Assembly (NCBI RefSeq): GCF_032118995.1
Contig: NC_092667.1
Coordinates: 6,006,931 to 6,070,930, forward strand
Direction of reading: 5' to 3'
Origin: Asterias amurensis
Lineage: Eukaryota > Echinodermata > Asteroidea > Forcipulatida > Asteriidae
Length of the DNA stretch: 64,000 nt
Shown here: in pieces, positions 12,142 through 23,341 of the stretch
How positions within the stretch are numbered: the first letter of the stretch is position 1
How the letters are laid out: the number at the start of each line of letters is the position of its first letter
Notes under the pieces: generated by a model
Seen by the model: the letters and a program-made list of their open reading frames with translations, nothing else
Databases searched by the model: none
What the model was told of the DNA's origin: nothing
Made by a program: the position numbers and the translations under genes

Positions 12142-12639
12142 GATTTATAACAAAACGAAACGGAGTCATAATTTGCAAGTTTTTTTTCTGCTGGTATAAG
12201 AACTGTAATAATAGCACTTTGTGCTCAATAGATGGCATGGTGTAACCCCCCCCCCCCCACCAACCACCATCCTATGTATCTTCTTAGTGTTCTCAAATCT
12301 CAGGACTTATGTAAAACAAAAAGAGGAAAAGATTGTGTTAATTTATGTGAATTTGTTTGCCGGATAACTAAACAAGCTTGTACGATGTGCAAGAGAGTTT
12401 TTTTGGGGAAACAAACATACATAATCTTAAACATTCTTTGTTTTAATCGTCCAAATTGAATAATTTGTCCTATAAAGTTCGGTTCCAGATACTCAACACA
12501 ATCTGTTTGCCCTACACCCCCCCCCCCCCCCCCCACCCACGCCCACCACGGCCCACCCCCTCAAGGTGTTAAACGACTGTTTTGTGGCTGATGTAAGATA
12601 CAAACTGAAAAAAGCCGTCTAGTTTGTTACATATCTCTG

Positions 12640-12745
12640 GATCCCAACTATAGTTGGGCCGTCCCAACTGAAACAGAGCTATCTAGCTAGCATTGGACGT
12701 CGTCCCAAAACTGTAGTTGGGACGACTCTACAGTTGGGACGGGAT
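12640..12745. repeat. Cluster of GTCCCAACT inverted repeats
   Basis: The words cccaactatagttggg, cgtcccaactg, cgtcccaaaactgtagttgg and ctacagttgggacggg are direct and inverted copies of one 9-mer and can fold several ways. Probably the ends of a small inverted-repeat element. Confidence 0.55.
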
Positions 12746-13111
12746 AAGGACTGCTGAGGAAGTGTGCCTTCTGTCTGTCAATTTTTTGTCTCCAAAAGTT
12801 AGAATGCAAAGTAATTTTTTGCTCTGAGTGGTGTACAATTACAACTTGACTTCTATCACTGAATTGAAACACTTTTGAGGTAAGATTATGGCTTTATTTA
12901 TTTAGGCATACGTTATTTAAATATCTGTGTGACCAGAGATGTTTGAAAATACGACGATGTTATTTAACAAACAACCGCTCACAGGATGCAGAGCAGGTCC
13001 TGGGTTGTTTGCAACAGCTATTTATTTTGGCTCCTTTATTTTTCCCTTTTCCAAAGAAATTAAAGTCTCTGGGTCTAGTCTTAGCTGAGCTTAGTAGTAG
13101 AAGTTAGTAGA

Positions 13112-13170
13112 TAGTTGTGATAACGTAACCCTCTTTCGCCGTCGGCAGGAGGGCTACGTTATCGCAACTA
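13112..13170. repeat. 59-bp foldback element
   Basis: The left arm TAGTTGTGATAACGTAACCC pairs with the right arm ending GGGCTACGTTATCGCAACTA. Two positions differ, both G-U compatible in RNA, and the loop is about 16 nt with tcgccgtcggc. It lies about 350 bp before the next gene's acceptor. Confidence 0.7.
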
Positions 13171-13524
13171 AATTAAATAGTATCCTCCTCATCTTAATAA
13201 ATAGTACAGTAGTCTTACCATTGATTGCAGGCTTAAATTAAGAAAGAGGAGTTCAACTTCAAGGATGCTAGGGTCGGCTAGGGGTCATGGGCATGGGTTC
13301 AAAGTCAAACTCAAAGTTCACTGTGGAATAACCTCTGACTGAGGTTTTCCTTGAATGACTCCGAAAAAACTGAGTTTTGCTTATTATCTCGCATAGATAT
13401 ACGGATGGGATAGTAGTACAAAAAAGTAGAACTAACATCATTAAAACTTAAAAGTGTTCTTGAATAAACATACATGTTTTTTGAAATCTTAGTTGTTTTT
13501 ATTCTTGTATCTGCAGTAGCTACC

Positions 13525-15408
13525 ATGAAGGGTCAAATCCTAGTTTTCTCCATCGTTGGTTGTCCCCACTGTATGAAAGCAAAATTCACCTTAGGGGAGT
13601 TAAACCTACCCTACGTTGACGTCAGCGTGGACAAGTACCAGGAGTCGGTACGTAAAGACCTGGTGGAACGCACCGGCAAGCGAACAGTTCCCCAGATATT
13701 CTTTAATGCACATCATGTCGGAGGCAACGATGACCTTCAAGAATTGGTATGAAAAAATAAATTGAATAGGGGTAGGAAAAACTTGTTGTCGAAATCTTAG
13801 TTGGCCTACGTGTTTCAGGCGCGGAATTGCCCGAAGGCCATGGCCTCCGTTGCCCGTGCTCTTGCGTCTTGGCCTTGGTGCCCCTTCAAAGTTTCCCATA
13901 AACTTAATGATTTTCCAATGGAAGTGCTCTTTGCTAAATGAAAATGGCCTTGCCTACTCAAGATGAAATTTCAGGCCTGATGTTTTGTGAATGGTATTTT
14001 AATTAGCTTGGCGTTGTAGACCTTTAACACGGGTGATGATTTTGAAGGAATGTGGTCCGGTTCACATTTTGTTTTCTTGAAGGCAGTCAGGGATCATTCC
14101 CAACTCATGTCATTTGATTGTGTATGATTTAGGCTGTATCAATGGTAACAATAGGATCATAATGCTATTGTGCTACAACAGTGCTGGCAAACTCATACAA
14201 CCAACACAGCCACATGTAATATAAAAGCCAATGGAATGCTAGTATTCACACAGGTAAAGCAAACTTACAAACAAATGTGTAAACAACCCTCAGGTGCAAG
14301 ATAAGGAAAGATTACAGAAACTTATTCAAGAAGTTGAGGAGAACGAGTCGCCGGCGGACGCACCTCAGGTACCAGATACAAGCTTAAAGAACACATCAGG
14401 GACAGGTAAGAACAAGTGTAGTTTAACAGATGACCTGGGCCCAATTTCATAAAGCATGTAAGCACAAAAACTTGCATAACACAAAAAACTTTTGCTTAGC
14501 AAAATACGTTACCAGGCAGAACACCATACAGTTACCATTGCTGCAACTGGTACCTCAGTCATTCTTGCTTTACCACAAATGTCGAGACCAGGACATGAAC
14601 CCATGAGATTTAACAGGGAAGGGGGGCTAACTATTAATTCGGAACCCATGTGGAACAGTGTAGTCAGTCAGCGCTATGAGCACAACAAGCTAACTCAACA
14701 GAAGGAAACACCTTTGCCATCCCAGTACATACTCCTGGGTGAAGAGAAGCAATTAAAGTCTTACCCAAGGACACGAGTGTCATGACTGAGTTCCGGACCA
14801 ACACTCTGACGTCTCAGCTAGCAGAACTTGAGACTGCTTTTACAAATTCTTCTTATTTGTTTTGTATATTTTTTCATTTGCAGATGGTGACTTTAACTTC
14901 TCGTGTGAGCTGGACGATTGTGCCTTACTTGTTAAAGATCTAAGAGAGAGTGGTTTAATATCGGACCACCGGCGGGGTCTAAAAGTTTACAAAGACTCCT
15001 TTGTTGGTCGCGAATTCGTGGACTGGGTTGTAAAAACGAAAGACGTTGGTAAGAATTTAAAATTATTTTATTTAAAGGTAGGGTCATAGATTTGCAAGTA
15101 CTCCAAAAATGAATGATTTTAAAATCGTGGTTAATTCATGAGAGTGTGGGTTTAAGTCCCAGTCATGACACTTGTTGAGCAAGATACTTTACTATAATTG
15201 CTTCTCTACACCCAGGGTATAAATGGGTACCTGTGAGGGCAGAGGTTAATATTGTGTTTGAAAAAGCCTTCTGTTGCCACGACAGCTGAGGGCTGTATAT
15301 TCCCCAGGGAGCTGAGAAAGATTAAAGGGATGTTATTGGCCCAACAACCAGGGCACTAATGTAAAGCGCGTTGATACGGTTATTGTGAAATGCACTACAT
15401 AAAAACTA

Positions 15409-15440
<32 letters not shown>

Positions 15441-18400
15441 AATTATTATTCTTGCTTAGATCGAAAAAGAGCAGTTGAGATTGGCCAGGCCCTGATCGAG
15501 CAACATTTTGGCCGCCATGTCAAGAACTCCAACGATCTAGAGTTTGAAGACAGTGATAAGATCTACCGACTGATTGAGGACGACACGGCCACTGCACTCA
15601 ACCAAGGCATGAGTTCTCTATGTGAGCCCAGACGAGGTAAGACTGCCATTGAAGAAGGTCTTTAAGGTCAAATTTAGTTTTGTGATCCACTCATTTCCGT
15701 GGCCAAGTGTTTCTGATCAGCTGAGTGTGGGTTCAAGTCCTGGTCTTGACACTTGTGGTCTAGTGCACTGGACTCGAGCTCTGGTGTTTCTGATCAGCAG
15801 AGTGTGGGTTCAAGTCCTGGTCTTGACAGTTGTGGTCCAGCGCACTGGACTCAAGCTCTGGTGTTTCTGATAAGCGATTTTTGCAGAACAGGTCACATAT
15901 AATACTATGCTTACCAGCCAAAAGGCGCAAAAATACTGCTTGACCAATTTCTTTGTTAACCTAAAATTGAGTTGAGCACCAGCCACAACAATGCAAATTT
16001 GAAGTTAATAGGGCTGGTTACTTGTTTCTGTTAAGCAATACTACTCTGTTCCGACCGTAGCTAAGTCTTTCTCAAAGGCTAAATGACAACATAGTCTTGT
16101 TTTGTTTTCATTTCTGCATTTAGCATCTGAGCTTGGTGAGGAGTTACGGAGGCTCATACTCGACATCTACAGCGAGCACCTCTCCAAAGATGGCAAGGTA
16201 TGATTGGATGATTTGCATGCCTCATGTATATTTATGAGTTAATCTGGATACCTCATTGGATAATCAGTGATGTCACCAGACATGCAACGTTTTCCTCTAT
16301 AGTTTTTGAAGGATTACCTAGCATCAAATGTTCATATTCAATGTTGAACAAATATTTGCGTAGAGAATGACAAAAGTATCCATTGAATTTGGATTTCATT
16401 TACTTGTATTAGGGTGTGGACTATAAAGGTATCCGTGACAACGCAAAGTACCAGTTGTACGTGAAGCACACTGCTGAGCTAGTACGTGTTGATATCGCTT
16501 CGGCAACCAGGGCAGAGAAGCTTGCCTTCTTTATTAACGTGTACAATGCTTTGGTCATCCATGCCAACGTGCAGAACGGACCACCAACGAATCTCTGGCA
16601 GAGATATAAGGTGACTATCCACTGTTACTGTAGCTACATGTGTCTCTTATTGGGCTTACTACCTGTTACTATTTCTTATTTAAATCTGTTGATTCTGGTT
16701 GTGAAGCCGAGGACTCTAAGAAAAGCAAACTTAATCATTGTACTATCCAAGAACCCAATGGAAAGAAGACAATGAAGAGGTTTCAGTGTTTAACATGTAG
16801 GAGGAAACCCCCCAGAGAATTGTTTCAGGGAGAAACCTTCACTAGGAGTAGGGACTGAACACACGATCCACATAGTGCCTGTGGTGGATTTCGAACCGAG
16901 GTCCTAGAGGTGGAAGGCTAGGAAAGATGCACTGTGCAAACCCGATGTACACCGATATGTGAAAAGTTCTACTTGGTGTTTTCTGAGCTCAACAGGAAAA
17001 AACTCCACGGGGGAACTTGGTTGGAATTCGAACCTACAACCTTCGCAATTTGGAATGGTCTAGCCCTTGGCAGTCTCTCAATTTTGTCAATATCTTTGTT
17101 TGGGGATGCCAGTCAAACTGTAACTGCTTTATAGCCAGGGATCACACCCAAGTTTACAAAACTACCTGTGAAGCGGCAGCAGAGGGATCACCTTAAGAGG
17201 ATGCGACTTTTATATTTCAAATATCAAGTTCAGTAAGTTTCCCTCGTGATTTATGAATTGATGCTTTAAATGTAGTTTATAAAATAATACTTTATGAATT
17301 TTCTTCGTTCCAGTTCTTCAACCGTACCTGCTACATCATCGGTGGTCACATTTACTCCCTTCAAGACATCGAGAATGGAGTCCTCAGGAGCAACAGGAAG
17401 GGCATCGGACAATTCAGCCGCCCCTTCTCAAAGAGCGATCCTCGTATCAACATTGCCCTAGAGACACCTGAACCGCTGATCCATTTTGCACTGGTCTGTG
17501 GGGCCAAGAGCTGTCCACCGATCAAAACATACAGCGCTAGTGTAAGAATACAGTCTTGGATTTTTCTATTTAAGGGATTAATTCACCCAACCCAAGCATA
17601 ACCGGGGTTCTCCCTTAACCAACCAACAAAAATGGATAGTGTGCGAACCACTTGTCCTATCTCGAGTTTACTGACCTGACACTGAAACCACTGACCTCGG
17701 ACCTGCAGTCCAGAGTAAAATTTAAGCCTTGAAGGTTCCATTTTGTTACTGTCGATTCCTTTTTTATTAGCAACCTCAAACACTTACTTTAAAGTAATGT
17801 AAAGTTGGCACAAGTACAAACACAAATGTGCCTGCTTTTGTTTTGGAAGATCAATGACCATATATAATTATTTTTCTCAGGGTATTTATCACGAGTTGAA
17901 GTTAGCCGCAGAAGCATTCCTAGAGAGCAGTGATGGATGTGAAATCCTCGCTGAGAAAAATGAAGTGAAGCTAAGCAAAATCCTGCAGTGGTATAAAGTG
18001 GACTTCGGCTGCAGTGATAACTCGGTAAGTCTTGTTTTACTCTACCTGTATATTTCCTACATGTGGCATGTTTTGGCCAATGAGTGGTCAAGCGCACTGG
18101 ACTCATGCTCTGATGTTTCTGATCAGCAGAGAGTGAGTTCAAGTCCTGGTCTTGACACTTTAGTCCAGCACACAGGACTCGAGCTGTGGTGTTTCTGATT
18201 AGTAGAGTGATCGTTCGATTCCAAATTCTGCGCTTACTATCGCCATTCGACACTTACTCTGCAATTGCAACTTGGAGTACGCACGCGCACAAGCAAGAAT
18301 TCCCTGCTAGCAAATGAAATTCTGACGTTAGCACAGAATTCCCTGCTTCCGCAAGCGTTGATTCTTTGCTTGCGGTAAGCAGAGCCATGAAGTTGGGCTC

Positions 18401-19074
18401 CAGTCTTGACACTTGTGTCCTTAATCAAGACACTTGTGTTACATTAGTGTTTCTGTGATAGCCACTTACAATCCAGGTGGTAACACTGTTCTAGAATTGC
18501 AATGGTTGTGGGTTTGAATCCCACCTGAGTAATACGCATGTAATTTTTTCACAGAAGCTCGGGAAAGTACCGGGTACACAGTGCTAATGCATATCGGTTT
18601 ACAAGGGTAAAACCAAAGTTAATATTCTTTATCCCGATGCAAATTTCCATCTATTAAGCCACTGACATGTTGTCGCTCTCAATCTACTTTTTCTTTTAAG
18701 AAGAAACTATAAATAAAGCGTAAACTTGCGGTTACAACCATGTGTAAGTCTCTTTTTTGGGAGTGTTGGCTCTGAGAAGAGCCGGTGCTCAGAGCTGGTT
18801 TGGTCTCGACGTTCAAACAGTATACTCTGCTCGTCTTCAGGAGAAGTTTACTATTTATTTATAGTTTCTTCCTATTTCTCCACACCACGCAAAGCTTCAA
18901 ACAATACTTATATTTTATTGAATTGAATCCCGATTGCTTTACCAGGTGTTACAGTGGATTCATGAACATATGGGAGATGGTGAAAAGAAGACTACACTAG
19001 GGAAGATGCTGGCAAGTGGAAATTACAAACAATCCTATCTTTCCTACAACTGGGCACTAAACTCTAAAAGTTAA
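13525..19074 (+). CDS. Glutaredoxin-DEP-DUF547 fusion protein
   Basis: Coding exons: 13525-13746, 14294-14405, 14884-15048, 15460-15636, 16124-16197, 16413-16610, 17314-17541, 17881-18024 and 18946-19074; all phases fit, giving 482 residues. Residues 1-75 form a glutaredoxin-like fold: CPHC active site (C13, C16), TVPQIF cis-proline loop (P56) and GGNDDL. Residues 76-111 are an acidic linker. A DEP domain spans about 112-215, with GLKVYKDSFVGREFVDWVV. DUF547 runs from about 251 to 420, with EKLAFFINVYNALVIHAN, YIIGGHIYSLQDIENGVLR and LVCGAKSCPP (376-385). Grx domains reduce disulfides or glutathionylated thiols; DEP domains bind membranes or receptors; DUF547 has no settled function. The ATG at 13525 follows a good acceptor (ctgcag at 13511-13516). 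Starting at 13474 in the same frame would add 17 hydrophobic residues, but these look like the intron's pyrimidine tract. Domain calls are sure; biological role unknown. Confidence 0.9.
14445..14535 (+). repeat. GCTTAAGC-family MITE fragment (family G)
   Basis: In intron 2 of the Grx-DEP-DUF547 gene. It contains gggcccaatttcataaagca and cttttgcttagcaaaatac, matching one end of family G. The rest is degraded. Confidence 0.55.
15118..15445 (+). repeat. Near full-length tRNA-derived SINE (family A) with ATT tail
   Basis: In intron 3 of the Grx-DEP-DUF547 gene. It lacks most of the A box but keeps a degenerate B box (gtgggtttaagtcccagtca), the body gcttctctacacccaggg...ggtaccgtgag-like, ttccccagggagctgagaaa, ttaaagggatgttattggcc and an (ATT)n tail at 15412-15450. 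The tail runs almost into the exon 4 acceptor and replaces the usual pyrimidine tract. Confidence 0.8.
15705..15880 (+). repeat. Tandemly duplicated SINE heads
   Basis: In intron 4 of the Grx-DEP-DUF547 gene. The unit gtgtttctgatcag...gggttcaagtcctggtcttg...cactggactcgagctct repeats about 2.3 times with a period near 77 bp (starts at 15707, 15784 and 15861). A related 1.5-copy array lies at 18080-18205 in intron 8. Confidence 0.7.
18080..18205 (+). repeat. Tandemly duplicated SINE heads, second locus
   Basis: In intron 8 of the Grx-DEP-DUF547 gene. Carries gcgcactggactcatgctct, gagttcaagtcctggtcttg and caggactcgagctgtggtgt, the same unit as 15705-15880. Two arrays in one gene suggest local copying. 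Confidence 0.65.
18465..18645 (+). repeat. tRNA-related SINE (family B)
   Basis: Intron 8 of the Grx-DEP-DUF547 gene. It has gtgggtttgaatcccacctg, ttttttcacagaagctcggg, gtacacagtgctaatgcata and the end tctttatcccgatgcaaatt. Confidence 0.7.
18699..18912. repeat. Inverted-repeat MITE (family H)
   Basis: The left end aagaagaaactataaataaa pairs with the right tttatttatagtttcttc at 18854-18871. Internally, ctgagaagagccggtgctca forms a smaller hairpin. The right flank (ttctccacaccacgcaaagc) recurs at 53995-54180, 56090 and 62930-63050. It ends about 35 bp before the last exon of the Grx-DEP-DUF547 gene. Confidence 0.7.
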
Positions 19075-19451
19075 TCTTCATATAGTTCCCTGGTGTTCAT
19101 TCCACAATTGCAATGTTCAGAAGAATATTTGCACTTTGTATTTTAATCCTCAAAAACAGTGCCTTGAAATGAACAATGTCAAGTAATGTGTAGACTCTGT
19201 GTATGCAGCCAAAGCCAATGGTAGTTGTGCCTTTGACCTCGTTGAGGGCGCTGTTCACCTTGTTCAATGGCGCAATATACTAAGGTTCTTTTTGAGTCCA
19301 AATTTAATTTGATGTGGAACAGTTGTTTTAGAATGGTTTATGGGTGATAAACCAACAGCAATATCTTGGTTTAATGGATCACAGTGCATTGTCGACAATC
19401 TTTTTACTGGTATTTTTGTAATATTTAAAGACTAAGATATTGTAAAATAAA
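19075..19451 (+). other. 3' UTR of the Grx-DEP-DUF547 gene
   Basis: From the stop at 19072-19074 to an AATAAA at 19446-19451; AT-rich, with no repeat of note. A UTR of about 380-400 nt is inferred. Confidence 0.55.
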
Positions 19452-19493
19452 ATTTAAAATATAGGTTCTATTTGTAATTTATTTACCTTATAT

Positions 19494-19725
19494 GGGATTT
19501 GAGGCATTGCACGATGAGATATCAATATATATTTGGTTTGCGGTAACACCATGTGTGCATCTACTTGCCAGGTAGAGTTTGTTCTTTAGAGAGCTTTGCT
19601 ATATTCTACTACCGCAGAGTAGATTATTTTGAAATTTATTCGGGAGACTTCTCATTTTTGAAAAAAAACTGTCCTGCTTTTTATTTACTACCCGGGCGGA
19701 AGATAGAGAATCAGCTGTGACTACT
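19494..19725 (+). repeat. MITE (family C)
   Basis: The best-preserved copy of the family seen at 2692 and 58335: ggtttgcggtaacaccatgt, ctacttgccaggtagagttt, ctaccgcagagtagatt and ttactacccgggcggaagat. The first block is also the terminal inverted repeat of the element at 55901-56070. Confidence 0.65.
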
Positions 19726-19726
19726 A

Positions 19727-20599
19727 CTTTACTACTTTGTGCTTACAGACTTTATGAAATTGGGACCTGGTATCTTTACTGATCTACCGGTCATATCCGC
19801 TAAAAATGTAGGTCTTAGCTTTGAATCCCTCCCAAGTAGAATGCCTGTGGAATTGTTGTTTACCCTTCTGTTTTTCGCAGGGGGGAGGGGGGGACCCAAA
19901 CTAGTCTTTCATGTCGCCATGCACAAGCCTATATGCCAGGTGGGCAACTGGTAATATATTTTTCTCATTGAAATGTAATATTTGTACAGGAATACTCATA
20001 GTTTATTGTTTATGTATTGGGTTTAGTTTTAGGTTTAGTTTTTAAAGCATATTAAAGCTTTTAAAGCGTGATAATTTATTTATTTCTGAATCTCATAAAT
20101 CCAAACTGAAAGGAAGGGGGCATGGCTATCAATGGGGGTATGAGAATTGTTCTGTATAGGCTTTATGAAATTGGGCCCAGAATTGGTTCTGGTGAATTAC
20201 TGCACAATCTCCACATACTGGGGGTACACGTGCAGGTGACTGAGCAGCAATTGTTTACATGAAGTGGGCCCCCCTGATAATGTAACCCATATCCATAGCA
20301 ATCCATAGCTTGAAGTGTACTCTTACCAATAGATCTTGACTGACGTGTTTGTTCTTAATTTATTATAAAGTAAGAAGGGAAGCAGTTCCCCCGAACAACA
20401 TCCCCCCCCCTCCCCCAGTTGCACACTTTTTTTCTGGAGGTGGTCTAATTAGTGAATATAAATAGTATTCATGGTGTTTGTGTTTCAGAAGAAACCTCTC
20501 AGTTAATGTTTGAACAATGGCAAAATGAGAATTAGTGTGTGTGATCAAAAGCAGAGAGCAGACGACACTGCACTATTCTCAGCTTGGCGTTATTAAATA
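19727..20599. other. Intergenic, no gene seen
   Basis: Contains family-G fragments (19735-19760 and 20160-20180), a GC-poor core and C/G runs near 19880 and 20400. Short reading frames here show no conserved domain or splice context. Confidence 0.4.
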
Positions 20600-20703
20600 C
20601 CGCCCTATTGTGGTAAAACTTCAAAGCCGATTGTCTACATTAAATACCGCCCTCTTGTGGTTAGACTTCAATGCAGACTGTCTTTATTACTGCCCTCTTG
20701 CGG
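20600..20703. promoter_or_regulatory. Three CTCF-like sites in tandem
   Basis: CCGCCCTATTGTGG (20600-20613), CCGCCCTCTTGTGG (20647-20660) and CTGCCCTCTTGCGG (20690-20703) lie 47 and 43 bp apart in one orientation. The reverse strand reads CCACAAGAGGGCGG, close to the CTCF core (CCASYAGRKGGCR, one mismatch). The surrounding text (aaaacttcaaagc/agacttcaatgcag/agatttcaaaactg) also repeats, so this is a three-copy tandem unit of about 45 bp. CTCF binding is inferred only. Confidence 0.45.
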
Positions 20704-23059
20704 TAAGATTTCAAAACTGTTGCAAGATTTAATAGGGGATTTTTACGATCAAAATTTTGTTAGAAAGATAACATTGATGTTTAACATGTTTTTACCAAAC
20801 AAATAGAGTTCCATAATTATAAAAGTATTGGCAAAACAAAAGCTGATATCATACAATAATGTCGAGAATGAAAGTTTAATTAATGCGTCGTGATGGGTTC
20901 CGGATTTGATTACGGGCGTGGAAGTTTGTGTTTCCAAGAAAAAAATATAATGGCATAAAAAGCGGCGCTGACGAAGGGGCCACGCGGGTGTGTGGATGGA
21001 TTCCCAAGTACTTCCTTCATTCTAACTGCATACAGACAAAACCAACCATGTACTAATTGTTCTGGAAATTCCTGGATTTCGTTCTCCGGTATCAGTTTTA
21101 TTGCATTGAACAACCACCACTGTGTCAGCTTCGGAAGATAACACTTTTTCACAGTACGCCCCCCCCCCCCCCCTACTAAAAATGTTAATGGTGGGGCTGT
21201 GATGACGTAATTGTTCTTGGAAGCTGTAATAATAATTGGTTTGTTCCACCCTCCATCGTTATGTTATAATGACTTGTCAATGATAGAATTGTTCTATGGA
21301 CTTATTTTAATCGTGTTCGGAATTATGATTTGTCTTTAGAAACAATAATTTTGTGGCTAGCATGGGGCCCTAATCGTCAAATATCTTGTTCTCCAACGTC
21401 TCATGACTCCACGCACGCAAACTTTATTTTTTGAAATGATTGGAAAGCCTGACTCTGTTATTAGCACAATTTGATATTAATTTGATCGTCCATCTGAATC
21501 CTTCACTTTTTGGCAATTTAATAAAAGAAGGATGGAACTCATTGCAAGGGTTGGAGGAAGGTATACATTTGGTAATAATAATTCCTTGTTCAGGTAACAA
21601 AGGTTTTCTTCCCTCTGAAAATGAATGGCAAACAAAACTTGTGATTTTTTAGAATTCGACAGCAGGTCAGCAGCTAATCGATAGTATCAAGCATTTTGAA
21701 GTAATGTGATTGCATAAAAAGATGTCAGATATTTATGCCACATGAACCAGATGAAAAGCGTTACTGTCAGTATTGCTCCTCAGATGTATGTTCTCAGATT
21801 GCAGAATATTGGTTCAATTTTTGCTAACAAAACAATTGTCTAAATATTCCCTTCAGATTTTCGGCGATATTATCTCAAAGACGCGACCACCTTTTGAAAA
21901 GCAAAATATTTAATTTGTTACACAGTTTTATATTTACATTCGTATAATTAAAACAATCGAACTTCCCTCAAAAAACAAAGGTATGTGTTGCCAATAATTA
22001 TTATGTTATTCTTTATTTTATCCTAGAACGGCTAAAATGTAAAACAGCTTAATAATTCCCTCTATATCTCTCAACTCTAGAGGAAATAATACATGGCACA
22101 AACATCCGTGGCTCAACATACCTTGAACCTTGTTGTTGTGACCATAGAGAAAGGATGACGCAGAACAAAAGACCGATACAAAAAACACAACAGATTCCAG
22201 GGGGAACTAGCATTTTTGTAACACCCACGCCGAGGCAAAGTGTTTTCTGTTCCAGCCACTAACGATTTTCCAAAGCACGGCAATAAAATCTCCCGCGCTC
22301 TACCAAGTATCCATTATGCCTAGTTTGCATCCTCATCAATTGCATCAGCTTTATAACTAAAAGGGATGATTGCATGATGATGACGTCACCTCGTCCGACT
22401 AAGTGTCCGTCACTGAGAAGGGATCATCAACGACTGTACGTGGAAGAAGCCATTGAAGAAGCTGTGATCATCTGAATAGAATGGGGGGATGGGGGAGGGG
22501 GGGGGGGGGGTAAACACCCACTCTATTCTTGTGCATCCGAATATTCCATATACATTTTACAACAATATTGTTGTTTAAAGTGTGTTTTGTAAAATGAGCT
22601 GCAGAAATGTATTGCACTCAAATTCCAGCTCTATATATAGATCGCAACGTGTAATGTTTTCCACCACAAGTTTAACCCCATTTTGATACCCTAGTCCATT
22701 AATCAATATATGCTATCTTTACTTTTGGTAACTTATGATTCTCACTTATGTTGTTTCCAACAATGCCTTGCATAACAAACATAGCTGTTTTCTATTGCAT
22801 TGTTTTGGAAGTTTTGTTTTTTGACAATGACTTTTTGTGTGTGCATACCTAGATGTTATCTGATCCAAAAAGTTCAGATGGCATAATTTAGGACGTGCTG
22901 GGTCATTATTAAGCAATATCTAAAAACTAGAAGAAGTGTAATGTGATCCATAAAACAAAGGTATACCCCGCTGCTTGTGTGTGAGTCGTTGAATACAATC
23001 TCTCTTGGGGGTAGACTGTGACAAGTCTAAAATAACTCTATCCGGATGTTTATCTCATT
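20704..23059. other. Intergenic, no gene seen
   Basis: AT-rich. Holds a 16-C run (21159-21174), a 14-G run (22497-22510) and scattered short reading frames without domain similarity or matched splice sites. No clear repeat family apart from homopolymers. Confidence 0.4.
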
Positions 23060-23341
23060 GTGTTGCACGTGGCTGAAAGTTTGTCAACCCCCACTGCTGT
23101 GCAGTTTTGGCTTACGGAAAGTGACAAATCACGAGCCTTGTTATATTTGGCTCGTTCTGACGTAGAAGACTTTCACCAATGGCAAGCGTCGACACGTAAT
23201 GTTCGGCGTTGTCCGACCGGCAAGTCAGCCGGCCAGCTGTTAAGAAGGTCAACAAACTTTCGTTGTCCGTCAGGAGTTCGCGGTAAAACCAGTTACACAC
23301 CATCATTAGAAGTGGGGAGAAATGCTCTTAAAAGTGGTAAG
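23060..23341 (+). promoter_or_regulatory. CpG-richer island, possible distal promoter/first exon
   Basis: About 280 bp with clearly more CpG (gcgtcgacacg, ttcggcgttgtccgaccggc, ccggccagctg, gttcgcgg) than its flanks. It has a CCAAT (near 23176), a variant of the motif-A word at 23075-23089 (gaaagtttgtcaacc), an inverted consensus motif A at 23247-23262 (ggtcaacaaactttcg) and a donor-like AGTGGTAAGT at 23334-23343. An open frame of 95 codons (23060-23347) matches nothing I know. It could be the first exon of the patched-type gene or of a noncoding RNA; both are inferences. Confidence 0.35.

Larger units (their letters stand above)
12142..13516. other. Intergenic stretch between EFR3 and the Grx-DEP-DUF547 gene
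   Basis: Holds poly-C runs (12246-12258 and 12517-12534), the GTCCCAACT inverted repeats at 12640-12745 and the foldback at 13112-13170. The promoter and any 5' UTR exon of the next gene should lie here, but I could not place them; the sequence before 13517 reads as a pyrimidine-rich splice acceptor. Confidence 0.5.

Noticed and set aside
13474-13524. Signal peptide on the Grx-DEP-DUF547 protein (start at 13474)
   Set aside because: The hydrophobic run is encoded by the T-rich tract ahead of a good acceptor (ctgcag); a start at 13525 gives a normal Grx N terminus.
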